7,877 nucleotides of DNA from Syntrophomonadaceae bacterium (GTDB taxonomy: Bacteria > Bacillota > Dethiobacteria > DTU022 > UBA8154), in assembly GCA_003561325.1 (NCBI GenBank), contig PWWY01000202.1:1-7877 (forward strand), read 5' to 3'. Both the position numbers and the translations under genes were made by a program. Position 1 is the stretch's first letter. Each line of letters begins with the position of its first letter. The notes below the pieces were generated by a model. It worked only from the letters and a program-made list of their open reading frames with translations. It had not been told where the DNA came from and did no database searches. Positions 1-5,560 of the stretch are shown one piece after another.

Positions 1-34
1 CAAGCGATCCAGAGGAACCGTCCCCGCGGATCAG
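1..34 (-). repeat. Intergenic repeat copy 1, cut by window edge
   Basis: This stretch aligns without gaps to 3001-3034 at 26 of 34 positions. Both copies contain the core GGGGACG on the minus strand and both lie just behind the stop codon of a minus-strand gene (17 bases from the GGDEF stop here, 9 bases from the btuD stop in the other copy). It also forms part of a hairpin at 6-46: GATCC (6-10) pairs with GGATC (42-46) and GGAAC (14-18) with GTTCC (34-38). From memory, GGGGACGGTTCC-type sequences recur between genes in many Clostridia, sometimes near REP-associated tyrosine transposases; that link is not shown here. The element probably continues past base 1. The hairpin has no T-run in the window, so it is not called a terminator. 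Confidence 0.5.
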
Positions 35-50
35 TTCCCGTGGATCGGGG

Positions 51-1772
51 TTAATCCGTGTTGGGGCTGCGCGGTGGAGACGGAGTTTCCTGGGCGTTTC
101 GCCGGGTTCTGCCCGCCTGGTAGTAGAAGTCGTCGGCTTCCGGGATGTCGTCGATCTCCCGGAAAACTACCTGCCCGCCACCGGCGCCCTGGGCTTCCCG
201 CAGGTTCTGGTCCGCCTGGGTGAGCAGCCACGTTCTCCCGTCGGCGGCGTTGAAGCTGCGGGAGATGCCGATGGAAGCGGTGAAGCGGCGCACCAGCTTT
301 TCGGCTCCGTGCTCCGTCAGGAATGCGGCCGCTTCCCGGCGGATGGCATCCTGGATGCGTTTGGCCAGGGCCAGGACCCTGTCCTCTTTTTCGTTTTTCA
401 TAACCACGACAAACGCATCGCCGCCGTAGCGGGCGGTGATGTCCTCGTGAAAGACTTCCTGCCTGATGGCCTGGCCTATGCGGTGCAGGAAAAGGTCCCC
501 GCCGGGGTGCCCGAAGCGGTCGTTGATGATCTGGAAATTGTCCAGGTCGATGATCATGAGGTAGAGCTCCTGTGCTTCGTCGTCGGGGCGGCTATAGAGG
601 AAATCACGGACGTGGTGATAGTTGGAAAGACCGGTCACGTGGTCGGTGTAGTTTTTGGTCTTTAGGACTTGCTGCCAGTTGCTCTCTTCCTGACCGTAGC
701 GCCAGGCCAGCAGGAGAGTGGCGAGATAGAGGCCGAGATAGAGCAGGTCCAGCTCCAGGTTCCAGGCGAGGCCCCGGGGGTTGAAGAGGGTAACCAGGGA
801 GAAGAGGCTGGCTGCGGTGAGCAGCAAGGCCAGCAGGCCGTAAACCCGCTTCTGCTTGAGCCCGTGGGCCAGGACGAAGGGAATGAAGAGCAGTTTGAAG
901 GGGCTTTCCAGTTCGCCAGAGACCTGGAGGGCGAAGTGAACAAAAGGGGCCAGGGCCAGCAGCTCGATATGCTCCAGCAGCAAGGAGCCGCGCCGGGCGT
1001 GGGTGGGAGTGGGAGCGGGGGTTGAGGCGGAAGCGGAGGCGGGGGCGGAGACCGAAGCAGATGCGGAAGCGCGCTGCCGAGCTTCCCGGACGAGGGCGCT
1101 GAGGATGATCAGGGCGGTGAGGCCGAAGGGCAGCAGGGTGGCCGCGGGCCAGGGCAAATCGAAGGTATAAAAGGTATTGACGATGTAGGCGGCAAAGAGC
1201 ACGGTAAAAAGCTGGCTGACGGGGATCAGCCGCCGGCGAGGGTGTTTATCCGCGGCACGAAAAAGGCTGCCGTATTTTTCGGAAGCAGAAATGGAGAGGG
1301 TCGAAGCGGCCCTGGCGCGGGCCTGGACAAAGGCTGCGACGCAGACCAGGGCGGCCGGAACCAGGAGAGCCGGTGCATCCAGGAGCAGGGCAGGAAGGAA
1401 ATCCCTGGAGAGATCCGCGCCCCGGGGCAGGCCCAGGAATAGGTGCAGCTGCTCCGCGAGCCAACGAACGTGGACAAGCAGGTACAGGCCGAGCATCACG
1501 GCCGCGGTGCTGATAAAGAGGCCGCCCTGGCGGGTGACCCGCAGGGCCAGGATCAAGACCAGGGCAACCGCGGTGAGCTGCCCGGCGGGGTCCAGGGGGG
1601 CGAGATAGAGGAGAAAGAGCAAGGTGCCGGCCAGCAGGGAGAATTTGAACAGGGTGGACAGCCTTGGGGACTGCCCCATAAGCTGCAGCCCCAACCCGCT
1701 GATCACAAAGCTCTCCAGGAAACAGCGTATGTAAAAAAGGGCAAAGTAAAGGGGCTCTGGTGGAAAAGGCAT
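51..1772 (-). CDS. Membrane-anchored GGDEF protein with degenerate catalytic motif
   Basis: The protein has 573 residues. Residues 1-230 hold several hydrophobic segments, 235-257 form a Ser/Ala/Pro/Thr low-complexity linker, and 264-357 form a second membrane block with a V-S-G-x-x-x-S-P-F-K motif common in Firmicutes sensor proteins. A GGDEF-family domain follows at about 376-540, then a polar tail. Against PleD it keeps the metal-binding Asp (D409), the guanine-contact residues N417 and D426, and the third-position acid (D451). The signature is GGDAF (450-454), so the fourth-position Glu is Ala. The usual Lys after DLDxF is Q414, and the A-K-x-x-G-R-N motif has become A-Q-x-x-G-G-G (527-533). 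The RxxD inhibitory site reads FHED (441-444). The fold is clear; c-di-GMP synthesis is doubtful, and the domain may only bind GTP. An upstream in-frame TTG at 1811 is possible, but the ATG at 1772 has AGGAG nine bases ahead. The gene appears monocistronic. Confidence 0.85.
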   Translation of the reverse strand: MPFPPEPLYFALFYIRCFLESFVISGLGLQLMGQSPRLSTLFKFSLLAGTLLFLLYLAPLDPAGQLTAVALVLILALRVTRQGGLFISTAAVMLGLYLLVHVRWLAEQLHLFLGLPRGADLSRDFLPALLLDAPALLVPAALVCVAAFVQARARAASTLSISASEKYGSLFRAADKHPRRRLIPVSQLFTVLFAAYIVNTFYTFDLPWPAATLLPFGLTALIILSALVREARQRASASASVSAPASASASTPAPTPTHARRGSLLLEHIELLALAPFVHFALQVSGELESPFKLLFIPFVLAHGLKQKRVYGLLALLLTAASLFSLVTLFNPRGLAWNLELDLLYLGLYLATLLLAWRYGQEESNWQQVLKTKNYTDHVTGLSNYHHVRDFLYSRPDDEAQELYLMIIDLDNFQIINDRFGHPGGDLFLHRIGQAIRQEVFHEDITARYGGDAFVVVMKNEKEDRVLALAKRIQDAIRREAAAFLTEHGAEKLVRRFTASIGISRSFNAADGRTWLLTQADQNLREAQGAGGGQVVFREIDDIPEADDFYYQAGRTRRNAQETPSPPRSPNTD

Positions 1773-1781
1773 GGGTTCTAT

Positions 1782-1786
1782 CTCCT
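1782..1786 (-). promoter_or_regulatory. Ribosome binding site deciding the GGDEF gene start
   Basis: AGGAG on the minus strand lies nine bases before the ATG at 1772. The alternative TTG at 1811 has no comparable motif in front of it, so the ATG was chosen and the protein is 13 residues shorter than the longest open frame. Confidence 0.65.
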
Positions 1787-1856
1787 GTGTTGTAAGAAAT
1801 GAAATGTTCAAGCGTTCTGCCAGATTGCTGACAAACCTCTCAAGCCTGATTCCTGT

Positions 1857-1886
1857 ATTATACCAGATATTTCAGGGGTCTGTCAT
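1857..1886 (-). promoter_or_regulatory. Sigma-A-type promoter of the GGDEF gene
   Basis: On the minus strand, ATGACA (1881-1886, five of six to TTGACA) is followed after 18 bases by a perfect TATAAT (1857-1862). TGG directly in front of the -10 box gives an extended -10 motif. Transcription should start near 1850, leaving a leader of about 78 bases. This indicates that the gene is transcribed independently of cobU. Confidence 0.7.
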
Positions 1887-1942
1887 GAAGAAGTGGGATC
1901 CGGAGTTTTTTTATCATAATAGTGTTATTCGGCCATGCAGAA

Positions 1943-2662
1943 TTATTTCCAGCGGCGGGTAATGCCGCAGACGGAGAACCAGACTTCACTGGCGGCGGCG
2001 GCTACCTGCTGGTTGGCCTGGCCGGCCAGGTCGCGGAATGCGCGGGCCATGGGATGCTCAGGGACCACACCCATGCCTACCTCGTTGGTCACCACCAGCA
2101 GGGTGCCGGAGGAGGCTTCGGCCGCCTGCAGCAGGTCAGCGACGGCCTGCAGGGCCTCCCGGGCTCCTTGCCGGTAGATCTGGGGATCGTCCTGGCCCTT
2201 CCAGTGGCGAAGCAGATGGTTGGTGAGCAGCAGGGTGAGGCAGTCCAGGAGGAAAAAGGGGGCGGGGTCCTGGCAGTCCAGGAGGATGCGGGCGGGATGG
2301 TAGCGCTCTTCAGCGGTGGAGAAGTGGGCAGGGCGGCGCAGGCGGTGCTCCTCGATGCGCCGTTTCATCTCGTCGTCCCCGGCGTCGGCGGTGGCAATAT
2401 AGGTCACGGTTTGCCCTTGCCGGGCGGCTTCGGCGGCGCGCTGCTCGGCAAAAGTGCTCTTACCGCTGCGCACCCCGCCGGTGACGAGGATGATCCCGCT
2501 GTCTTTCCTGGCTGTGGGATCCCCGGTGTGTTCGAAGTTCTCAGTTTTCTTGTCGGTTTCACCGGTCTCGCCAGGTTTGTCGTTATTAACGCGTTTGCCT
2601 TGCTTGCCAGCTTCGCCGCGCATGATGTTTTCAGAGTTTTTACTGCCCGGGGTGGGACTCAT
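1943..2662 (-). CDS. cobU: Adenosylcobinamide kinase / adenosylcobinamide-phosphate guanylyltransferase
   Basis: This cytoplasmic bifunctional enzyme phosphorylates adenosylcobinamide and then transfers GMP to it, giving AdoCbi-GDP for lower-ligand attachment by CobS. The P-loop GGVRSGKST is at 62-70. The DDEM...RIEEHR block at 96-107 contains His106, the likely guanylylated His of the family. VTNEVGMGVVPEHPMARAFR (191-210) and the AGQANQ...SEVW segment closely match Salmonella CobU, which I recall at about 180 residues. The extra length is a hydrophilic N-terminal extension of about 56 residues, rich in Lys, Glu, Gly, Asn and Thr. The ATG at 2662 has a strong GGAGGAGG at 2669-2676, which supports the long form; a weaker alternative start is Met14. 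The neighbouring btuFCD operon fits corrinoid salvage. cobS, cobT and cbiB are not in the window. No B12 riboswitch lies in front of it. Confidence 0.93.
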   Translation of the reverse strand: MSPTPGSKNSENIMRGEAGKQGKRVNNDKPGETGETDKKTENFEHTGDPTARKDSGIILVTGGVRSGKSTFAEQRAAEAARQGQTVTYIATADAGDDEMKRRIEEHRLRRPAHFSTAEERYHPARILLDCQDPAPFFLLDCLTLLLTNHLLRHWKGQDDPQIYRQGAREALQAVADLLQAAEASSGTLLVVTNEVGMGVVPEHPMARAFRDLAGQANQQVAAAASEVWFSVCGITRRWK

Positions 2663-2668
2663 ATCCTG

Positions 2669-2676
2669 CCTCCTCC
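2669..2676 (-). promoter_or_regulatory. Strong ribosome binding site of cobU
   Basis: GGAGGAGG on the minus strand lies six bases before the ATG at 2662. It decides the start and makes the 56-residue N-terminal extension likely to be translated. Confidence 0.75.
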
Positions 2677-2732
2677 AAAGGGTCTTGGTGGACCCTTCCT
2701 TTATTTTGCACGCAGGGGGACGTCAGATTATT

Positions 2733-2751
2733 TGATATTTATTAAATATCA
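2733..2751. promoter_or_regulatory. Palindrome over the cobU -10 box, possible operator
   Basis: TGATATTT (2733-2740) and AAATATCA (2744-2751) form a perfect 8-bp inverted repeat around ATT. It covers the predicted -10 box of cobU, where a bound repressor would block RNA polymerase. I do not recognise it as the site of a named regulator. AT-rich palindromes also arise by chance in promoters, so the operator role is inference. Confidence 0.35.
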
Positions 2752-2769
2752 GGAGTTTTATCTTGTAAA
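2741..2769 (-). promoter_or_regulatory. Sigma-A-type promoter of cobU
   Basis: On the minus strand, TTTACA (2764-2769) and TTTAAT (2741-2746) each match the consensus at five of six positions and are exactly 17 bases apart. The predicted start near 2734 leaves a leader of about 70 bases, too short for a cobalamin riboswitch. The -10 box lies inside a palindrome. Confidence 0.6.
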
Positions 2770-2854
2770 AGGATTGATCTGATTCTTTAACGAGTTCATA
2801 GAATCCTTCCTGCTGACTGCAGACGAACCTCTCACCGTCTCAGGGGCAGTCTGC

Positions 2855-3026
2855 CGGGGACATACCTGCTGGAACAAGCTCCGTTTCTAAATGAATAGGA
2901 TAAATCGATGTAATCAGCGTGCCTGAACGACTGAGCATGCGTGTACCAGGGGCCGGCTGTCGTTATTCATGGGGTTCGACTTCCTGGTTTACCTTCAGTT
3001 CAGGTGATCCACAGGGTACGTCCCCG
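2855..3026. repeat. Putative 172-bp element with terminal inverted repeats
   Basis: CGGGGACATACC (2855-2866, plus strand) mirrors CGGGGACGTACC read inward from 3026 on the minus strand. In RNA this is a 12-bp stem with one G-U pair. The similarity continues inward with small gaps, about 19 matches in 23 aligned columns. A nested 7-bp inverted repeat, ATGAATA (2891-2897) with TATTCAT (2964-2970), lies inside. No open frame is present. It could be a small non-autonomous mobile element, a REP/BIME-like unit, or a structured 3' end of the btu transcript. Its right end resembles the repeat at 1-34. Confidence 0.4.
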
Positions 3027-3034
3027 AGGTTCAG
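3001..3034 (-). repeat. Intergenic repeat copy 2 behind btuD
   Basis: It shares 26 of 34 positions, ungapped, with bases 1-34. On the minus strand it carries GGGGACG followed by a diverged CC-containing arm and then TGGATC. It lies 9 bases behind the btuD stop and overlaps the right terminus of the inverted-repeat element at 2855-3026. Repetition in the same orientation behind two unrelated genes argues against chance. Confidence 0.5.
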
Positions 3035-3042
3035 TCACTGGA

Positions 3043-4332
3043 TTATTTTTTGGTTAGGCGCTGGATGAGCCCGGCTGTGTCGGGCACGCCCTCGGCGCCG
3101 GCGGCCAGGAGTTCCTGCACCGCGGCTTGGGCCTTGCCGCCGGTATAGTCCCGGTCAGGGGCGCTTTCGGGTTCCATGACGATAACTTTTTTACCTTGCC
3201 GGGCGGCCTGCAGCACCGATTCCAGGTTGACCAAATTTCCCGGACCGAAGGCGATGGGCGGGACCACCACCAGGTCGGCCTGCTGCAGCAGCGCCAGGTG
3301 TTCATGCTGGGCAGCCTCGGAGATGGGAGAAAAAGGCATTATCTCCACCACGGGCAGGTGGAAGAAGCGGGCGTACTGAAAACTGCTGTCCTGGGCGGTG
3401 ACGGGGCCCACGGAAAGCCGGGCACCCGCTTCCCGCAGGGCGTCCAAAGCCTGGATGGATTCGGCCCCGCCGCCGATGACGTGCACGGCGGGAAGGGTGC
3501 ATTCCGCGGCCGCGGCGCTGCCCGGGCCCGGGGCGCGCGGGCCGTTCTCCCGGCGGGAGGGCACGCTGACCTGCAGGCGGCCGTGGAGAGGATGGCGGAA
3601 AACGACGGCCTGGACCCCGTAGGAGAGCTGGATGTTCTCCGGGGTGATTACCTCCTCGGCGCTGCCTGCGGCCAAGAGGCGGCCCTGGGCCAGCAGCAGG
3701 AAGCGGTCGAAAAACTGGGTGGCCAGGTTCAGGTCATGGATGGCGGCGATCACGGTGATGCCCTTTTGCCGGTTCAGGGTGACGGCCAGCTCCAGCAGGG
3801 TGGACTGGTAGCTGATATCCAGGTTGGCCGTGGGCTCGTCCAAAAGGAGCAGCTCCGGCTGCTGGCAGAGGGCCCGGGCGATGATCACCCGCTGGCGCTC
3901 CCCGCCGCTGAGGGTGGCCGCCGAGCGGGCGGCCAGGTCGGCCACACCCGTCATCTCCATGGCCTCCCGGGCGATCTCCCGGTCGGTGCGGGATTCCTTC
4001 TGGAAGCGGCCCAGGTAGGGGAAGCGGCCCATGAGCACCACGTCTTCCACGGTGAAATCAAAATCAACCCCGGTATTCTGGGGCACTACGGCCATGGTGC
4101 GGCTGATCTCCTTCTGCGTCAGCTTGCGCAGGTCGCAGTCGTCCAGGAGCACCGCGCCCCGGGCCGGGGCCAGGGAGCGGGTGAGGGCGCGCAGCAGGGT
4201 GGATTTTCCCGCCCCGTTGGCGCCCAGCAGGGCCACCATCTCGCCTTTTTCAATGGAGAACTCCACCCCGTCCAGGACGGTGTAGGCGGGATATTGCAGG
4301 GTCAGCTCTTGCACCTTCAAATTAATACGCAA
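3043..4332 (-). CDS. btuD: Corrinoid ABC transporter ATPase with extra C-terminal domain
   Basis: This is the cytoplasmic ATPase that powers corrinoid import through BtuC. Residues 1-255 form a complete ABC domain of the FecE/BtuD group: Walker A GANGAGKST 37-45, Q-loop Gln85, signature LSGGE 141-145, Walker B LLLLDEP 161-167 and switch His199. The usual family length is about 250-270 residues, but this protein has 429. A Pro/Gly/Ala-rich linker (262-282) leads to a second domain at 283-429 with HVIGGG (284-289), PFSPIS (333-338) and FGPGNLVNLE (362-371), which looks like a Rossmann-type alpha/beta fold. I recall similar extensions on cobalamin-type ATPases in Clostridia, but know no function. 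The TTG start at 4332 lies 7 bases behind the btuC stop, and its GGAG (4343-4346) lies within the end of btuC, so translation is probably coupled. Confidence 0.92.
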   Translation of the reverse strand: MRINLKVQELTLQYPAYTVLDGVEFSIEKGEMVALLGANGAGKSTLLRALTRSLAPARGAVLLDDCDLRKLTQKEISRTMAVVPQNTGVDFDFTVEDVVLMGRFPYLGRFQKESRTDREIAREAMEMTGVADLAARSAATLSGGERQRVIIARALCQQPELLLLDEPTANLDISYQSTLLELAVTLNRQKGITVIAAIHDLNLATQFFDRFLLLAQGRLLAAGSAEEVITPENIQLSYGVQAVVFRHPLHGRLQVSVPSRRENGPRAPGPGSAAAAECTLPAVHVIGGGAESIQALDALREAGARLSVGPVTAQDSSFQYARFFHLPVVEIMPFSPISEAAQHEHLALLQQADLVVVPPIAFGPGNLVNLESVLQAARQGKKVIVMEPESAPDRDYTGGKAQAAVQELLAAGAEGVPDTAGLIQRLTKK

Positions 4333-4339
4333 AGCCAGA

Positions 4340-5398
4340 TCACTCCAAGTTGCTGAAATAGCGCAGCCGCTTGTGGGTGCGCAGCAGGTAGATGAAGAGC
4401 GGTGCGCCCACCAGGGCCGTGATGATCCCCACGGGAAGCTCAGTGGGGGCGATGACCGTGCGGGCCAGGGTGTCGGCGGCGATGAGCAGGGCCGCTCCCA
4501 GGAGCGCCGAGGCCGGCAGGAGGTAGCGGTGGTCCGGACCGGCTACCAGGCGCACCAGGTGGGGCACCGCCAGGCCGACAAAGCCGATGATGCCGCTGGT
4601 GGAGACGGAAGCCGCCACCAGCAGGGAAGCGCCCACCAGCAGCACCCGCTTGACCCACTCGGTGTTGACCCCCAGGTGACGGGCGGTCTCCTCGCCCATG
4701 AGCATGGCGTTGAGCTCCCGGGCGAACATGAAAATGCAGATGAAGCCGGCGGCGGCATAGGGCACCATGACCTGCACGCGCAGCCAGGTGGCCCCACCCA
4801 GGCCGCCCATCATCCAGAAGACCACCCGGTGGAGTTCATCGCCGGCAAAGTAGGTGAGCAGGGAAACCAGGGCCGAGAGAAAGGCACTCACAGCGATACC
4901 CGCCAGCAGCAGGGTCATCACCGGCACGGTTTTGCCTATGCGGGCCATGTTGTAGACCAGGAAGATGGTCAGCACCCCCCCGCCAAAGGCGAAGAGGGGC
5001 ACCGTCCCGAATCCCAGGAGGGAAAAGGTCTGGCCCAGGACCATGGCCATTACCGCTCCCAGGGCGGCTCCCGAGGAAACCCCGACGACGAACGGGTCGG
5101 CCATGGGGTTGCGGAAGAGCCCCTGGAAAGCCGCCCCGGCCACGGCCAGGGACGCTCCCACGGCGGATGCCAGCAGCACCCGGGGCAGCCGCAGCTGCAT
5201 CACGATGCTGCGGGTCACCGCGGGAATCTCCGCCTCCGGCCCCGGTGCCAGGCCCAGGCGGGCCAGGGGCTCCAGCAGGACCAGGGCTGCGATATCCCGC
5301 CAGCCGATGGCTACGGCGCCGCTGCCCACGCCCAGCAGGAAGGAGAGGGCGAGGGCCATGATGATGATCATGAGAAATATCGTCTTTCGTCTATGCAA
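4340..5398 (-). CDS. btuC: Corrinoid ABC transporter permease
   Basis: This is the inner-membrane permease of the BtuC/FecCD family, a homodimeric channel that receives the corrinoid from BtuF. At 352 residues it has the normal length, with a basic N-terminus (HRRK) and about ten hydrophobic segments. Family landmarks are RLPR (70-73), FQGLFRNPMADPFVVGVSSG (91-110), GFVGLAVPHLVR (272-283), ADTLAR (308-313) and ELPVGI...LVGAPLF (320-335). The start is probably TTG at 5398: AAAGGA (5406-5411) lies seven bases upstream and an in-frame stop lies a little further out. The next in-frame ATG, at codon 10, would remove the basic N-terminus. The substrate is assigned from the B12 riboswitch and the BtuF neighbour; family members also carry haem or siderophores. 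Confidence 0.92.
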   Translation of the reverse strand: MHRRKTIFLMIIIMALALSFLLGVGSGAVAIGWRDIAALVLLEPLARLGLAPGPEAEIPAVTRSIVMQLRLPRVLLASAVGASLAVAGAAFQGLFRNPMADPFVVGVSSGAALGAVMAMVLGQTFSLLGFGTVPLFAFGGGVLTIFLVYNMARIGKTVPVMTLLLAGIAVSAFLSALVSLLTYFAGDELHRVVFWMMGGLGGATWLRVQVMVPYAAAGFICIFMFARELNAMLMGEETARHLGVNTEWVKRVLLVGASLLVAASVSTSGIIGFVGLAVPHLVRLVAGPDHRYLLPASALLGAALLIAADTLARTVIAPTELPVGIITALVGAPLFIYLLRTHKRLRYFSNLE

Positions 5399-5537
5399 GT
5401 CCGGTTCCTTTCCAGGCCGCCAGGACCAGGATTACACCATTTCCATTTCCTTTAATTGGGATGCTCTTTCGACGGATCATCAAACTAAACATGACATGTA
5501 TTGCTTTCCTGGTCGAACATTACCTTGATTTTTTCCG

Positions 5538-5555
5538 AACCTGGATCCCCAAGTT
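5538..5555 (-). other. Small stem-loop just behind btuF
   Basis: On the minus strand AACTTGG pairs with CCAGGTT around a GGAT loop, giving seven pairs including one G-U. It begins five bases behind the btuF stop and has no T-run, so it is unlikely to be a terminator. It could stabilise the btuF 3' end and give more binding protein than permease. The rest of the 162-base gap between btuF and btuC shows only the btuC ribosome binding site. Confidence 0.3.
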
Positions 5556-5560
5556 GTTGC

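Larger units (their letters stand above)
2663..3042. other. Intergenic region between btuD and cobU
   Basis: These 380 bases hold no credible gene. They contain, in transcription order, repeat copy 2 behind btuD, the 172-bp inverted-repeat element, the cobU promoter with its palindrome, and the cobU ribosome binding site. A short internal inverted repeat, GCAGAC (2819-2824) with GTCTGC (2849-2854), may form a stem. I found no classical hairpin plus T-run terminator behind btuD, so read-through into cobU cannot be excluded. Only very short ATG frames occur, without ribosome binding sites. Confidence 0.6.

Noticed and set aside
1910..1942. Terminator for cobU in the T/A-rich stretch behind its stop
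   Set aside because: There is a run of A/T bases but no stable hairpin in front of it on the minus strand.
2714..2724. Additional copy of the GGGGACG repeat near the cobU promoter
   Set aside because: Only the short GGGGGACGTC core matches; the flanks do not align, and such a six- to eight-base match is expected by chance in GC-rich DNA.
1922..2782. Plus-strand open frame of 286 codons opposite cobU
   Set aside because: Antisense shadow of cobU, low in complexity, and it runs through the cobU promoter region.
2968..2990. tRNA T-arm-like GGTTCGA sequence
   Set aside because: The flanking bases do not form a T-stem, and no acceptor stem or anticodon arm can be found at the right distance.
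3127..5455. Long plus-strand open frames of 409 and 360 codons opposite btuD and btuC
   Set aside because: They are antisense shadows of GC-rich genes. The translations are rich in Gly, Gln and His without recognisable domains, while the minus-strand frames carry full family motifs.
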